Assembly: GCF_001038485.1 (NCBI RefSeq)
Contig: NZ_LDUE01000025.1
Coordinates: 1-39,882 of the forward strand
Direction: 5' to 3'
Length of the DNA stretch: 39,882 nt
From: Ornithinibacillus californiensis
GTDB lineage: Bacteria; Bacillota; Bacilli; Bacillales; Amphibacillaceae
Program-made: the position numbers and the translations under genes
Part shown: one piece after another, positions 7,994-16,617 of the stretch
How the letters are laid out: the number at the start of each line of letters is the position of its first letter
Position numbering within the stretch: the stretch's first letter is position 1
The notes under the pieces: model-generated
What the model saw: only the letters and a program-made list of their open reading frames with translations
Told to the model about the DNA's origin: nothing
Database searches by the model: none

Positions 7994-8208
7994 TTCTTTT
8001 CCTTCTTTCGTATAGAATTTTCATCATGATGATATTCCATATAGGAACAGATAAACCTGTTTAAACGCACCAAAAATCACTGGTAAACTCCCTCTTAAAT
8101 CAATGTTATGAACTAACTTAAAGGAATATATGGTCTATCACAAACAGGCTTTATTACTAATTAAATTTAATTAGCTTTAAATTTATTTAAATAAAGTGCT
8201 CTATAGAT
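7994..8208. other. Divergent intergenic region, no gene seen
   Basis: This A/T-rich stretch lies between the start of the small gene at 7691 (leftward) and the promoter of the gene at 8330 (rightward). An inverted repeat TTAAATTTAA occurs around 8150-8175. I see no open frame with a ribosome site and no clear leftward promoter hexamers. Confidence 0.5.
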
Positions 8209-8323
8209 TTGATTCAATATTTTATTTGTTTTATAAATAGATTGTAGGACATTAACATAACAATCAGAACAACCAATCATAATACAATTTATAGTCAGCC
8301 TACTACAAATTTTAAGGAGGTTG
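8209..8323 (+). promoter_or_regulatory. Promoter and conserved leader of paralogue B
   Basis: TTGATT (8209-8214), 17 bases, TATAAA (8232-8237), then GTAGG at 8244-8248, exactly seven bases past the -10 as in the leader at 2483. CCTAC lies at 8299-8303 and AAGGAGG at 8314-8320. The 50 bases between GTAGG and CCTAC are A/C-rich and align without gaps to the leader of the gene at 9742 (shared TTTATA.TCAG before CCTAC). In B the pairing can extend: TTGTAGG faces CCTACtACAA. Confidence 0.65.
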
Positions 8324-8329
8324 ATTCAT

Positions 8330-9574
8330 ATGAAAAAAGAAAAGAGAAGTTTTAAAGAAAGGTACAGTAATAATTGGATTTGTACACTGAAGCAGGTAGA
8401 GGAACTAAAAAAGGCCTTACTATCAAAAACTACCGAAGAGGTTAAATTTTGGTCGGATGGTACATGGGCAAGTAGGAAACAAAATGAATTTCGGAATGAT
8501 AATGAAGACCCTTTGTTTATACTTACAAAGGATAAGATTCGATTTATAAACCAAGATACGGTTGATAATACACTCTATAGTATTTATCATTTGATTTTTG
8601 GTATGGAGCACCCTTTATGTGATCTAGATATTCAAGAATATCTATTAGAAAGAAAAAGCACTGATACTAAAAGTTTCCTACAAAAAGATTTGTTCGGGCA
8701 AAGTTCTCACTCCTACAATTTTGCATTTTCATACGGTAATCTTGATTTCAACTGCGTTATTGAGTGGGGAATTTCTAGTCGTTCTTTGAGAATTATACTG
8801 GATGATGGAACAATTGGAATTGCTGACGGTATAAGGTATATCATAAACTATCTATTCGATCTCTCAGATGAGATAAGTGATGAATGTCAGGCTTTTACAT
8901 TATTTTGTGAGGAGATTAGGAAGTTCGAAGCGTTTTATTACAATTCATTGAATGAGTCTATGTATCAAACTACAACACCCACAGAGGTGCTTATGATGCA
9001 AAGTGGATTGGCGGTTTCTGGCAATTATATTAAAGTAGGGGAACTGATAAACCATTTTCAATTGGACATCTCTATTGCCAAGAGAACCGATCAAGAAAAG
9101 TATGTTGATTTCAACCATTTATTTGACCATTATCATGACCTCTACGGTTATATGGATGTTGGAGCCATTGAAGACTATCTTTATGGGTTTATAGAGTACA
9201 ATACTCTAGAACCCTTTGATATTAGAAAAGAAAAATGCATTTACACTAATAGTTACAAGATTTCATTAGACAAACAGTACCCAATAGAATGGAACTTCCT
9301 TGAAGAATGCTTCAGGATAAGAAAAGCAGATGATAGTTATAAATACTTTGACTCTGCTGGGTCATTAATTGATTATCTTCTTTCAATCGTTTCAGATTTA
9401 GATAATGATATTAAGGATGTTTATAATAAGAAAATTGCACAATTGGCTTATGTAATCTGTGAAAACTTGGATGATAATGATGAATACAACTATTTATTGG
9501 ATAAGATTACAACCTACGAAGATACAAAACGATGGATGAATAGCCTACTGAATGACCCTGACTTACCATTCTAG
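8330..9574 (+). CDS. Unrecognised modular protein, paralogue B, with an SSB-like DLPF tail
   Basis: 414 residues, not recognised. The start is ATG 8330, nine bases after AAGGAGG; a TTG start at 8321 would be too close. Residues 15-45 (TLKQVEELKKALLS, then a WSDGTW strand) match paralogue A. A first EWG...LRI..DDGT...IRYIINYLFDL module lies at about 140-180, then an FCEEIRKFEAFYYN helix. The segment IKVGELINHFQLDI plus LFDHYHDLYGYM matches both A and C. A second EWN...FRI...YKYFDSAGSLIDYLL module starts near 310. The last residues are NDPDLPF, which ends like the SSB tip (DDDLPF in Bacillus SSB) that binds RecQ, PriA, RecG and others, although no OB fold is visible here. There is no membrane segment. 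Paralogue C follows 167 bases downstream with its own leader. The function is unknown; partnership with SSB-binding repair proteins is inference. Confidence 0.75.
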   Translation: MKKEKRSFKERYSNNWICTLKQVEELKKALLSKTTEEVKFWSDGTWASRKQNEFRNDNEDPLFILTKDKIRFINQDTVDNTLYSIYHLIFGMEHPLCDLDIQEYLLERKSTDTKSFLQKDLFGQSSHSYNFAFSYGNLDFNCVIEWGISSRSLRIILDDGTIGIADGIRYIINYLFDLSDEISDECQAFTLFCEEIRKFEAFYYNSLNESMYQTTTPTEVLMMQSGLAVSGNYIKVGELINHFQLDISIAKRTDQEKYVDFNHLFDHYHDLYGYMDVGAIEDYLYGFIEYNTLEPFDIRKEKCIYTNSYKISLDKQYPIEWNFLEECFRIRKADDSYKYFDSAGSLIDYLLSIVSDLDNDIKDVYNKKIAQLAYVICENLDDNDEYNYLLDKITTYEDTKRWMNSLLNDPDLPF

Positions 9575-9630
9575 TAACCGATTTTGCAGCATGTGTGACA
9601 GTTGCTAATAATTAATATAAATATCAGTTT

Positions 9631-9735
9631 TATAGATTTTATTACTTTTATGTTTTGTAGGGCACCACCACAACCATTAAAACAATCCATCACAACACCA
9701 TTTATAATCAGCCTACCGCATAAATAAAAGGAGGT
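9631..9735 (+). promoter_or_regulatory. Conserved leader of paralogue C, promoter shortened
   Basis: GTAGG (9657-9661) and CCTAC (9712-9716) are 50 bases apart, the same as in B, and the bases between them align to the B leader. AAGGAGG lies at 9728-9734. The upstream TATAGATTTTATT matches TATAGATTTGATT of B, but about 16 bases are missing between it and GTAGG, so the -35/-10 spacing is lost. Either the promoter is weak or C relies on read-through from B, since I see no terminator between them. Confidence 0.55.
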
Positions 9736-9741
9736 ATGATT

Positions 9742-10647
9742 ATGATTCTAAATGATAGATTTAACGATATTTTGTGCCACTCCTATAATATTAATATTGG
9801 ATCTTCTTATGTTTTTGAATGGAATGATAGTGGGGAAAATATTCGCTTTATTATTAACAACTCAAAGTGTGGCTATACTGGCTTTTATTCACTTACAAAC
9901 TTTCTATTGGAAGAGTCATTTAAATTTAAAAACTATGAAACATACTCTCAATTCTGTAAGGAAATTAGGAACTTCCAACGTCACTATTATAGTACTACTT
10001 CAAACTCTTATGGAGAACTGTACACTTCAAATACTGAAGTAGAGTTACTAAACCCGGAGAATAGATTGAACAAGTTTAAAGCAAAGAAAGACTCTGATAC
10101 ACTAAATACAGCCGTCAAAATTGAAGATATTATTAACTATTTCGAATTAGATGTAGTGGTGAAAGATGAAAAGTTATTAAATAAGCATATAGATACATAT
10201 TACCTATATGACTTGTTCGGGTATTATGAACCTTTAGGTAATATTACTGTTCCTGATGTGGAATGTATCGTTATTGATACTATTGAAGGTAAAATATCGG
10301 AACCATTCTCCATCAGAAAACACAGTTGTGACTATGAAAGTAACTATAAATTAAAAGTTAATAATGGATTTAATCAAATCAATTTCTTAGTAGAATGGAA
10401 TTTTGAAATGGAATGTTATAGAATTGAAAAGGAAGATAAAAATTACTTATACTTTCAATCGCCTAATTCACTAATCAGTTACATACTAGCAACTTTCGAT
10501 GAAGAGCAAGTAATTGATAGGGATGAACTTATTTCAGAGTGTATATGCTTAATTAAAAGCATTGAAAGGTCTTCAATGGAAGAAGTTAACCTGGAATATC
10601 TAATCAATAATAAAGACCCTGAATTCATAGATGATTTACCTTTTTAA
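9742..10647 (+). CDS. Unrecognised modular protein, paralogue C, with an SSB-like DDLPF tail
   Basis: 301 residues. I choose ATG 9742, seven bases after AAGGAGG, over ATG 9736, which touches the ribosome site. The protein lacks the N-terminal module of A and B and begins at the first EWN module (YVFEWND...IRFIIN). It then follows B throughout: FCKEIRNFQRHYY, VKIEDIINYFELDV, YLYDLFGYY, EPFSIRK, a second VEWNFEMECYRI...YFQSPNSLISYIL module near 220, and the end FIDDLPF. The last five residues DDLPF are identical to the tip of Bacillus SSB. It is acidic and presumably cytosolic. It ends the B-C unit, and a strong terminator follows. The function is unknown; keeping the same tip in both B and C suggests that the tip is under selection. 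Confidence 0.75.
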   Translation: MILNDRFNDILCHSYNINIGSSYVFEWNDSGENIRFIINNSKCGYTGFYSLTNFLLEESFKFKNYETYSQFCKEIRNFQRHYYSTTSNSYGELYTSNTEVELLNPENRLNKFKAKKDSDTLNTAVKIEDIINYFELDVVVKDEKLLNKHIDTYYLYDLFGYYEPLGNITVPDVECIVIDTIEGKISEPFSIRKHSCDYESNYKLKVNNGFNQINFLVEWNFEMECYRIEKEDKNYLYFQSPNSLISYILATFDEEQVIDRDELISECICLIKSIERSSMEEVNLEYLINNKDPEFIDDLPF

Positions 10648-10676
10648 TGATTTTAGAATTAGATCTAGCAAGCATT

Positions 10677-10709
10677 AAAACTGCCCTTTGCAATAGGGCA
10701 GTTTTAATT
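10677..10709 (+). terminator. Rho-independent terminator after paralogue C
   Basis: AAAACTGCCCT and AGGGCAGTTTT form a perfect stem with a six- or seven-base loop, followed by AATT. It closes the B-C unit. Confidence 0.85.
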
Positions 10710-11028
10710 GTGGGTTATTTCCACGAAAATGATAGTCCATTTCAAACATTTTACGCGTATACCATTAACGGAATTCTTCATTCTCTGTGATTTTTGATAC
10801 AAAAGTGGTCAAACATATAACCCTGAAATACTTATTGCATAATACGTTTGATTTAGCCAGCAAAACACGATAATTTAGAAACATTTATATTGTTCCCAAT
10901 TCTCTGCCCACTCCGTAGACTTATTTAACTATGCCCTATTTTACTTATGAAGAATTTTTACGTTCTTTCAAACTAGTACCCTTTTTATTAATCAAAATAT
11001 TATTCTTTCAATGAAGCAATTTTGAATA
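10710..11028. other. Intergenic stretch, no gene seen
   Basis: This gap has no supported gene. GTGG at 10710-10713 and CCAC at 10721-10724 in TTTCCACGAAAAT recall one arm of the inverted repeat upstream of the recombinase at 4003-4030, but the spacing differs (7 against 10 bases). I see nothing else. Confidence 0.4.
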
Positions 11029-11622
11029 TTAATTTTTTAAACAAAGAAAGGACCCAACTCCTTTTGAAAAAATCCTTGTTTGTTCTAAAATAGTGAATCC
11101 TGTTTCCTCAAGATGATAGGAAAACTCTTCCCAAGTAAAATACGCCTCCTGTGGATGATCAAATCTAATATAAGTTGCAAAGAACCGGGAGGCGTCCTTA
11201 TTCAAATCTTCAATTAAAAGTACCCCTCCAGGTTTTAATGTTCTATAAACTTCTTTTATAGCATCCTTCCATCCCGGAATATGGTGCAAAATCCCAAAAA
11301 CAAAAGCAGCATCAAACTTATCGGTATCTAATTGTGTATCTAACACGTCCCTAACAAAAAAATTCAATTCCGGATATTTTTGTTTTGCCTTTGCAATCTG
11401 CGATGGCATTAAATCAAACCCTATAAGATTAGCTGGTGAGAACTGATGGATTAACTTGGTGCTGTATCCCGAACCACAACCAGCATCTAGTACAATTTTT
11501 CCTTCCAAAGAGAGATTATGCTTATCTAAAAAACCTTTAAAAGTTTTAAATTCAACATGTTTTTGTAACCAACGTCTCATCGGATTGTTCATCAAATAAA
11601 ACTCAAACTTATTTAATTCCAT
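11029..11622 (-). CDS. Class I SAM-dependent methyltransferase
   Basis: 197 residues. ATG 11622 follows GAGGAGG. The Rossmann-fold motif I is VLDAGCGSGYS at about residues 44-54, the acidic motif II is in LIGFDLMPSQIAKAKQ, AAFVFGILHHIP marks motif IV, and LKPGGVLLIEDL is the post-IV strand. These are typical of the UbiE/Methyltransf_11 group; the substrate cannot be told. It lacks the conserved Cys set of arsenite methyltransferase ArsM, so I do not call it that despite the metal-resistance setting. It is oriented with the flavoprotein remnant behind it (11866-12899), but 240 bases separate them and no link is shown. Confidence 0.8.
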   Translation of the reverse strand: MELNKFEFYLMNNPMRRWLQKHVEFKTFKGFLDKHNLSLEGKIVLDAGCGSGYSTKLIHQFSPANLIGFDLMPSQIAKAKQKYPELNFFVRDVLDTQLDTDKFDAAFVFGILHHIPGWKDAIKEVYRTLKPGGVLLIEDLNKDASRFFATYIRFDHPQEAYFTWEEFSYHLEETGFTILEQTRIFSKGVGSFLCLKN

Positions 11623-11865
11623 AAAACATTTTCCTCCTCATTGAATTACTTAAAAGTTTATACGAATTATAAAACAAACTTGGTCTTATGTGATTTCTTA
11701 ATTGTCAGTAATTCTTGATATGAAGAATATGATTTAACAATTATCATTAATGAAAACTTCTTTCAGCTAGGTACTTGTACGTCTGTTTTCCAATCCCAAT
11801 ATTTAAGAAATTTACCCAGCACACTTAATTAGATACCATATTCTTGGTATTTTCCCTAAGTAGAC

Positions 11866-12899
11866 CTACTTCTTTAGTTGTTCCATAAGATAATTCGCAT
11901 CATTTCCCACACCCTGTAAAAGGGCCGATCCTCGTCTATATTGCCATGGAAGTCCCAAAAAGTATAAACCCGGTACATTAGTTACTCCTCTATTATGAAT
12001 TGGTTTCCCATTTTCACCAAGTATCCCTGTAACATCCAACCAACTATAGTCTGACGTAAAGCCGGTAGCCCATATTACGTTATGTACATTATGTAAAGAG
12101 TCATCATTGAAAGTAACTATATTTCCATTACAATTTAAAGTTCTTCCTTTAATAATTACCTTTCCTTCTTGAATCGCTTTCTTTAATTCAAACCCAAATA
12201 TTGGGTCTCCTCTCTTTTGAATCTTCCTTCCTATGTATGACGTTGATGAAGCCTTTAATATGCCTAATTTATCAAAACACCAGAAAATAATACGATTGCC
12301 CATCGATAACGGCATAAAACTAAACCTACAGCTAGTTGATAAATAAACTTCCCTTTCTCGAGCAATTTCTTCTGTAATCTGTGCGCCACTATTTCCACCA
12401 CCGACGACTAATACTTTACCCTCTATTAATTGGGATGGATTTCGGTAATCAGATGAATGCAACTGTAAAACATCTTTCGATAGATCATTTGCAAATGCTG
12501 GAATTCTAGGTTTTTGAAATGGTCCTGTTGCTATTAAGACATTCTTAGCTTGATACTCTGTTCGATCCGATGTTATATGAAATAAGTTCCCTTTTTTCTT
12601 AACCATTGTTACCTCGGTATCATATTGAATCGGTAAGTTAAATGTTTCTACGTATGCTTTTAGATAATTTTCTATTTCATTTTTTGTAGATATTCATGTG
12701 CATTACCTTTAAGCTCTAATCCCGGTAATGAACTATATAATCTTGGTGTAAATAAAACAAGCGAATCATACCGATTTCCCCACATCTCCCCTACCTCACT
12801 ATTCTTCTCTAAGATTAAGAAAGAATGGTCATGTTGTTTTAAGTAATAACCCATTGCTAGTCCTGCTTGACCTGCCCCGATTACTATAGTTTCATACAA
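11866..12899 (-). pseudogene. CzcO-like flavin-dependent monooxygenase with a one-base frameshift
   Basis: The 5' part (12899-12672) carries the FAD motif VIGAGQAGLAMGYYL, then GEMWGNRYDSLVLFTPRLYSSLPGL. The 3' part (to 11866) carries ATGPFQKPRIP, the NADPH motif VLVVGGGNSGAQI, ATGFTSDYSWL and GLPWQYRRGSALL, which is the COG2072/CzcO pattern. Between them the first frame stops after HEYLQKMK, while the +1 frame reads TKNEIENYLKAYVETF, the usual continuation. GAATATCT where GAATATCCT is expected (about 12690) means one lost C restores the full protein of about 343 residues. So the gene is broken by a single deletion or contains a sequencing error. CzcO relatives often sit next to cation transporters, and here cadC-cadA is divergent. 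The redox substrate is unknown. Confidence 0.8.
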
Positions 12900-12971
12900 T
12901 TTTTATCACTTCCAAATACATAATATATAGGGTAATTTTAACACATTAAAATAATCATTTGAATATAATAA

Positions 12972-13030
12972 TTGACAAATATTATTAATGGGAATAAACT
13001 TTAAACAAATAATCAAACAATCATTAGAAT
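12972..13030 (+). promoter_or_regulatory. Promoter and probable CadC operator
   Basis: TTGACA (12972-12977), 17 bases, TAAACT (12995-13000). Just downstream AAACAAATAATCAAACAATC resembles the A/T-rich imperfect repeat bound by CadC in staphylococcal cad operons (TCAAATAAATATTTGA). A related AATCATTTGAATATA lies upstream at 12952-12966. Repressor binding here would be released by cadmium, lead or zinc. Confidence 0.6.
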
Positions 13031-13041
13031 GAGGTGATCAA

Positions 13042-13425
13042 ATGAGTCAAAAAAAGGTTTCAAATACTTCCAAAGATACATGCGAGACGTTTTGTTTTGA
13101 TCAAGAAAAAGTAAATAGAATTCAACCACAAATTGAACAAGTTAACGGAGTTGAAATGACCTTCAAAGCCTTAGCTGATGCAACCCGGGTAAAAATAGCT
13201 TATGCACTAACATTAGAGGATGAATTGTGTGTATGTGATGTCGCTAACATTATAGGTTCAACTACAGCCACTGCATCTCACCATTTACGATTGTTGCGTA
13301 GTATGGGATTGGCTAAATATCGTAAAGAAGGAAAATTAGTTTTTTATTCACTAGAAGATGACCATGTAAGGAAGCTAGTAGAAGTAGCCCTGACGCTTCA
13401 AAAGGAGAGTGTTACCGTTGAGTGA
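13042..13425 (+). CDS. cadC: CadC, ArsR/SmtB-family metal-responsive repressor
   Basis: 127 residues. ATG 13042 follows GAGGTGATC. It is a winged-helix dimer that represses cad transcription until soft metal ions bind. DTCETFCFD gives C14 and C18, and ELCVCDVAN gives C63 and C65, the four-Cys alpha3N site of staphylococcal CadC. The recognition helix region is [31 protein letters not shown]. The length and the N-terminal extension are those of CadC rather than ArsR. The start of cadA overlaps its 3' end by eight bases, so the two are translationally coupled. The promoter at 12972 is its own operator region, giving autoregulation. Confidence 0.93.
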   Translation: MSQKKVSNTSKDTCETFCFDQEKVNRIQPQIEQVNGVEMTFKALADATRVKIAYALTLEDELCVCDVANIIGSTTATASHHLRLLRSMGLAKYRKEGKLVFYSLEDDHVRKLVEVALTLQKESVTVE

Positions 13426-15808
13426 TGCAATAAAAACATTAGAGGATAAAAGTGTATATCGCGTTGAAGGTTTTTCATGTGCGAATTGTGCAGGTAAGTT
13501 CGAAAAAAATGTTAAGAATCTTCCTGGAGTCCAAGATGCGAAAGTTAACTTTGGAGCATCTAAAATTTCTGTTTATGGGGAAACATCAATTGAAGAGTTA
13601 GAAAAAGCAGGTGCTTTTGAAAACCTTAAAGTATCCCCTGAAAAACCTATAAGAGAGATCAAACAAGAGATTACAGCGTATAAGAACACATTCCTTGTTG
13701 AAGGATTTTCATGTGCAAACTGTGCAGGAAAGTTTGAAAATAATGTCAAGCAACTTCCAGGAGTTCAGGATGCAAAAGTTAATTTTGGAGCATCCAAAAT
13801 TGCAGTTTATGGTAAAACTACTATTGAAGAATTAGAAAAAGCAGGTGCTTTTGAAAATCTTAAGGTAGCCCGTGAAAGAACAAGTAGAGAAGCAATAAAC
13901 GAAGTCAAAAAAGAAAAAAACGAACCATTCTATAAAAGGCATAGCACACTACTATTTGCTTCCTTATTAATTGTTTTTGGATATGTATCTCAGATTATTA
14001 ATGGAGAAGAAAACCTCATCACCTCTTTATTATTTGCGACGTCCATTGTTATTGGTGGGTACTCCCTCTTTAAAGTTGGTTTTCAAAATCTAATTCGTCT
14101 TGATTTCGACATGAAAACGCTTATGACAGTTGCCATTATTGGTGCGGCTATTATTGGTGAATGGGCGGAAGGTGCCATAGTTGTTATTCTCTTTGCAATA
14201 AGTGAATCCTTAGAAAGGTTCTCAATGGATAGGGCAAGGCAATCCATTCGTTCATTAATGGACATTGCACCAAAAGAGGCGCTTGTTAGACGAAATGGGC
14301 AGGAAATGATGATCCATGTTAATGACATAGCTATTGGAGACATTATGATTGTTAAACCGAGTCAGAAGATTGCTATGGATGGCGTAGTTGTTCGTGGTAA
14401 CTCTGCAGTCAATCAAGCAGCAATTACTGGTGAATCGGTACCAGTTGGAAAAACAGTTGAGGACGAGGTTTTTGCAGGTACACTGAATGAAGAAGGTTTG
14501 CTTGAGGTAAAAATAACAAAATTGGCAGAAGATACAACTATATCAAAAATTATCCATCTTGTAGAGGAAGCACAAGGTGAACGTGCTCCAGCTCAAGCTT
14601 TTGTCGATAAATTTGCTAAATATTATACACCGATTATTATGCTGATAGCGGCACTAGTAGCTGTTGTACCTCCTTTATTTTTCGATGGAAGTTGGGAAAC
14701 GTGGGTTTATCAAGGATTGGCTGTTCTAGTAGTAGGTTGCCCTTGTGCGTTAGTTATTTCTACTCCAATTTCTATTGTGTCAGCTATAGGAAATGCTGCT
14801 AAAAAAGGTGTTCTCGTAAAAGGCGGTATTTATTTAGAAGAAATTGGTTCACTAAAAGCCATTGCATTTGATAAGACAGGTACTCTAACGAAAGGAGTGC
14901 CAGTTGTAACTGATTATAAATTGTTAAACAATATGACTAATCAGCACGAACTATTATCTATTATAACTGCATTGGAATATCATTCCCAACACCCACTTGC
15001 TTCTGCGGTTATGAAAAAAGCAGAAGAAGAGAACGTTTCTTATACTAACGTTGTAGTAGATGACTTCACCTCTATAACTGGTAAAGGTATTAAGGGTACA
15101 ATAAACGGAATAACGTATTATATTGGAAGTCCAAATCTCTTTAAGGAACTGTTAACCGTTGGTTTTAATAAGGAACTAGGGGAAATGATTACAACCCTTC
15201 AAAATCAGGGTAAAACTGCAATGATTATTGGAACTGAAAAAGAAATGCTTGCCGTTGTTGCAGTAGCTGATGAAGTCCGTGATTCAAGCAAGGAAGTTAT
15301 TAAAAAATTGCATCAACTTGGAATCAAAAAAACGATCATGCTTACAGGTGATAACAAAGGCACAGCGAATGCAATCGGTCAGCATGTCGGCGTATCAGAC
15401 ATTCAAGCTGAACTGATGCCTCAGGACAAATTAGACTATATAAAACAATTAAGGTCAGAGTTCGGAAAAGTAGCCATGGTTGGGGATGGTATAAATGATG
15501 CCCCTGCCCTAGCTGCCTCTACAGTTGGAATTGCAATGGGTGGGGCTGGTACAGATACAGCACTTGAAACCGCAGATGTAGCATTAATGGCAGATGATTT
15601 GAGGAGACTTCCATTTACTGTAATACTTAGTAGGAAAACTCTAAATATCATCAAAGCTAACATTACTTTTGCAATTGCTATTAAATTTATAGCCCTATTA
15701 TTGGTTATCCCGGGTTGGTTAACGCTTTGGATTGCCATCCTTTCAGATATGGGTGCTACCATTCTAGTAGCATTAAATAGTTTGCGACTTATGAAAGTGA
15801 AAGAATAA
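13418..15808 (+). CDS. cadA: CadA, Cd2+/Zn2+/Pb2+-exporting P1B-type ATPase with two HMA domains
   Basis: 796 residues if started at TTG 13418, about ten bases after AAAGGAG inside the end of cadC; GTG 13409 is in frame but only two bases from the ribosome site. It pumps cadmium, zinc and lead out through the cell membrane. Two N-terminal HMA domains (about 10-75 and 86-150), each with [12 protein letters not shown], are nearly identical copies. Then come eight predicted membrane helices, the metal site GCPCALVIS, the phosphorylation motif [13 protein letters not shown] in the actuator domain, MLTGDN and [11 protein letters not shown]. The pI258 protein has one HMA domain, so this copy has a tandem duplication, which is also known in other CadA proteins. 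A terminator follows. Confidence 0.95.
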   Translation: MSDAIKTLEDKSVYRVEGFSCANCAGKFEKNVKNLPGVQDAKVNFGASKISVYGETSIEELEKAGAFENLKVSPEKPIREIKQEITAYKNTFLVEGFSCANCAGKFENNVKQLPGVQDAKVNFGASKIAVYGKTTIEELEKAGAFENLKVARERTSREAINEVKKEKNEPFYKRHSTLLFASLLIVFGYVSQIINGEENLITSLLFATSIVIGGYSLFKVGFQNLIRLDFDMKTLMTVAIIGAAIIGEWAEGAIVVILFAISESLERFSMDRARQSIRSLMDIAPKEALVRRNGQEMMIHVNDIAIGDIMIVKPSQKIAMDGVVVRGNSAVNQAAITGESVPVGKTVEDEVFAGTLNEEGLLEVKITKLAEDTTISKIIHLVEEAQGERAPAQAFVDKFAKYYTPIIMLIAALVAVVPPLFFDGSWETWVYQGLAVLVVGCPCALVISTPISIVSAIGNAAKKGVLVKGGIYLEEIGSLKAIAFDKTGTLTKGVPVVTDYKLLNNMTNQHELLSIITALEYHSQHPLASAVMKKAEEENVSYTNVVVDDFTSITGKGIKGTINGITYYIGSPNLFKELLTVGFNKELGEMITTLQNQGKTAMIIGTEKEMLAVVAVADEVRDSSKEVIKKLHQLGIKKTIMLTGDNKGTANAIGQHVGVSDIQAELMPQDKLDYIKQLRSEFGKVAMVGDGINDAPALAASTVGIAMGGAGTDTALETADVALMADDLRRLPFTVILSRKTLNIIKANITFAIAIKFIALLLVIPGWLTLWIAILSDMGATILVALNSLRLMKVKE

Positions 15809-15813
15809 TTGAA

Positions 15814-15848
15814 AAGGGCTTTTCCTGTTTTTCCGGAAAGCCCTCTTC
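15814..15848 (+). terminator. Terminator after cadA
   Basis: AAGGGCTTTTCC pairs with CCGGAAAGCCCT around a T-rich loop, followed by CTTCT. It separates cadCA from cadD. Confidence 0.7.
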
Positions 15849-15896
15849 TATTTCCCTAGAAGTTAATACTGGATTTAATTTAGGAGATGTTGATCA

Positions 15897-16511
15897 ATGG
15901 GTACAACGATTATCTCAGCTATTGCCGTATTTGTAGCAACAAGTATAGATTACATAATAATATTAGTAGTATTGTTCTCACAATTAAAAAAGCAAAAAAA
16001 TGGTGTTAAGAATATTGGGTTAGGACAATATCTGGGACTAACTATTTTAATCGCAATTAGTCTTTTAGCTGCAACTGGACTTGCTTTCTTCCCACAAAAG
16101 TGGATTGGTTTATTAGGATTACTACCTATTTATATAGGTTTCAAGGAATTATTCAAATCTGAAGACGAAGAGGATGAAGATGGGAAAGAAATCTTAGAAT
16201 CAACTACCAAATTCAGTAAATTATTTCTTAGTGTAACAGTAATTTCTTTAGCAGCCGGAGGAGATAACTTAGGTGTATACATTCCTTACTTCACAACCTT
16301 AAATACCTTTGAACTAGCTGCTACAATCATTATATTTTACGTATTATCTGCCGTTTTACTATATATTTGTTACCGTTTATCAACCTTTAAGGCAGTATCA
16401 GTAACAGTGGAAAAGTACGAAAGAATAATCGTGCCCATAGTTTTTGTTGCTTTGGGTATTATGATTATGTACGAAAATGAGACTTTTAGTATGTTTTTGA
16501 ATGTGTTTTAA
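15897..16511 (+). CDS. cadD: CadD-family cadmium resistance transporter
   Basis: 204 residues. ATG 15897 follows TAGGAGATG. It is an integral membrane protein with about five or six helices. TSIDYIIILVVLFSQ at the start, GQYLGLTILIAISL, GLLPIYIGFKELF and SLAAGGDNLGVYIPYF are the signature stretches of the CadD family, and the length fits. The acidic loop DEEDEDGKE near residues 88-100 faces the space between helices 3 and 4. The family gives cadmium resistance in staphylococci, probably by export. There is no signal of its own regulation, but the cadA terminator upstream means it needs read-through or its own promoter. Confidence 0.92.
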   Translation: MGTTIISAIAVFVATSIDYIIILVVLFSQLKKQKNGVKNIGLGQYLGLTILIAISLLAATGLAFFPQKWIGLLGLLPIYIGFKELFKSEDEEDEDGKEILESTTKFSKLFLSVTVISLAAGGDNLGVYIPYFTTLNTFELAATIIIFYVLSAVLLYICYRLSTFKAVSVTVEKYERIIVPIVFVALGIMIMYENETFSMFLNVF

Positions 16512-16617
16512 TGATAGATAGAATTTGCAGCACTTGTTTATGAATATTATTTGAACAATGCATGATTAACAGAGAATCAAACAAGAAATAGATAACGAAT
16601 TAGAGGATAATTAGAAT

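Noticed and set aside
10710-10730. Half-site resembling the recombinase core (GTGG...TTTCCACG)
   Set aside because: The spacing between GTGG and CCAC is 7 against 10 bases at 4003-4030 and the left arm differs, so it is not called as a second attachment site.
11029-11622. Arsenite methyltransferase ArsM
   Set aside because: The size and the absence of the conserved Cys residues of ArsM do not fit; only the general SAM fold is supported.
13409-13417. GTG start for CadA
   Set aside because: Only two bases separate it from AAAGGAG; TTG 13418 has the usual spacing and gives a CadA-like MSDA start.
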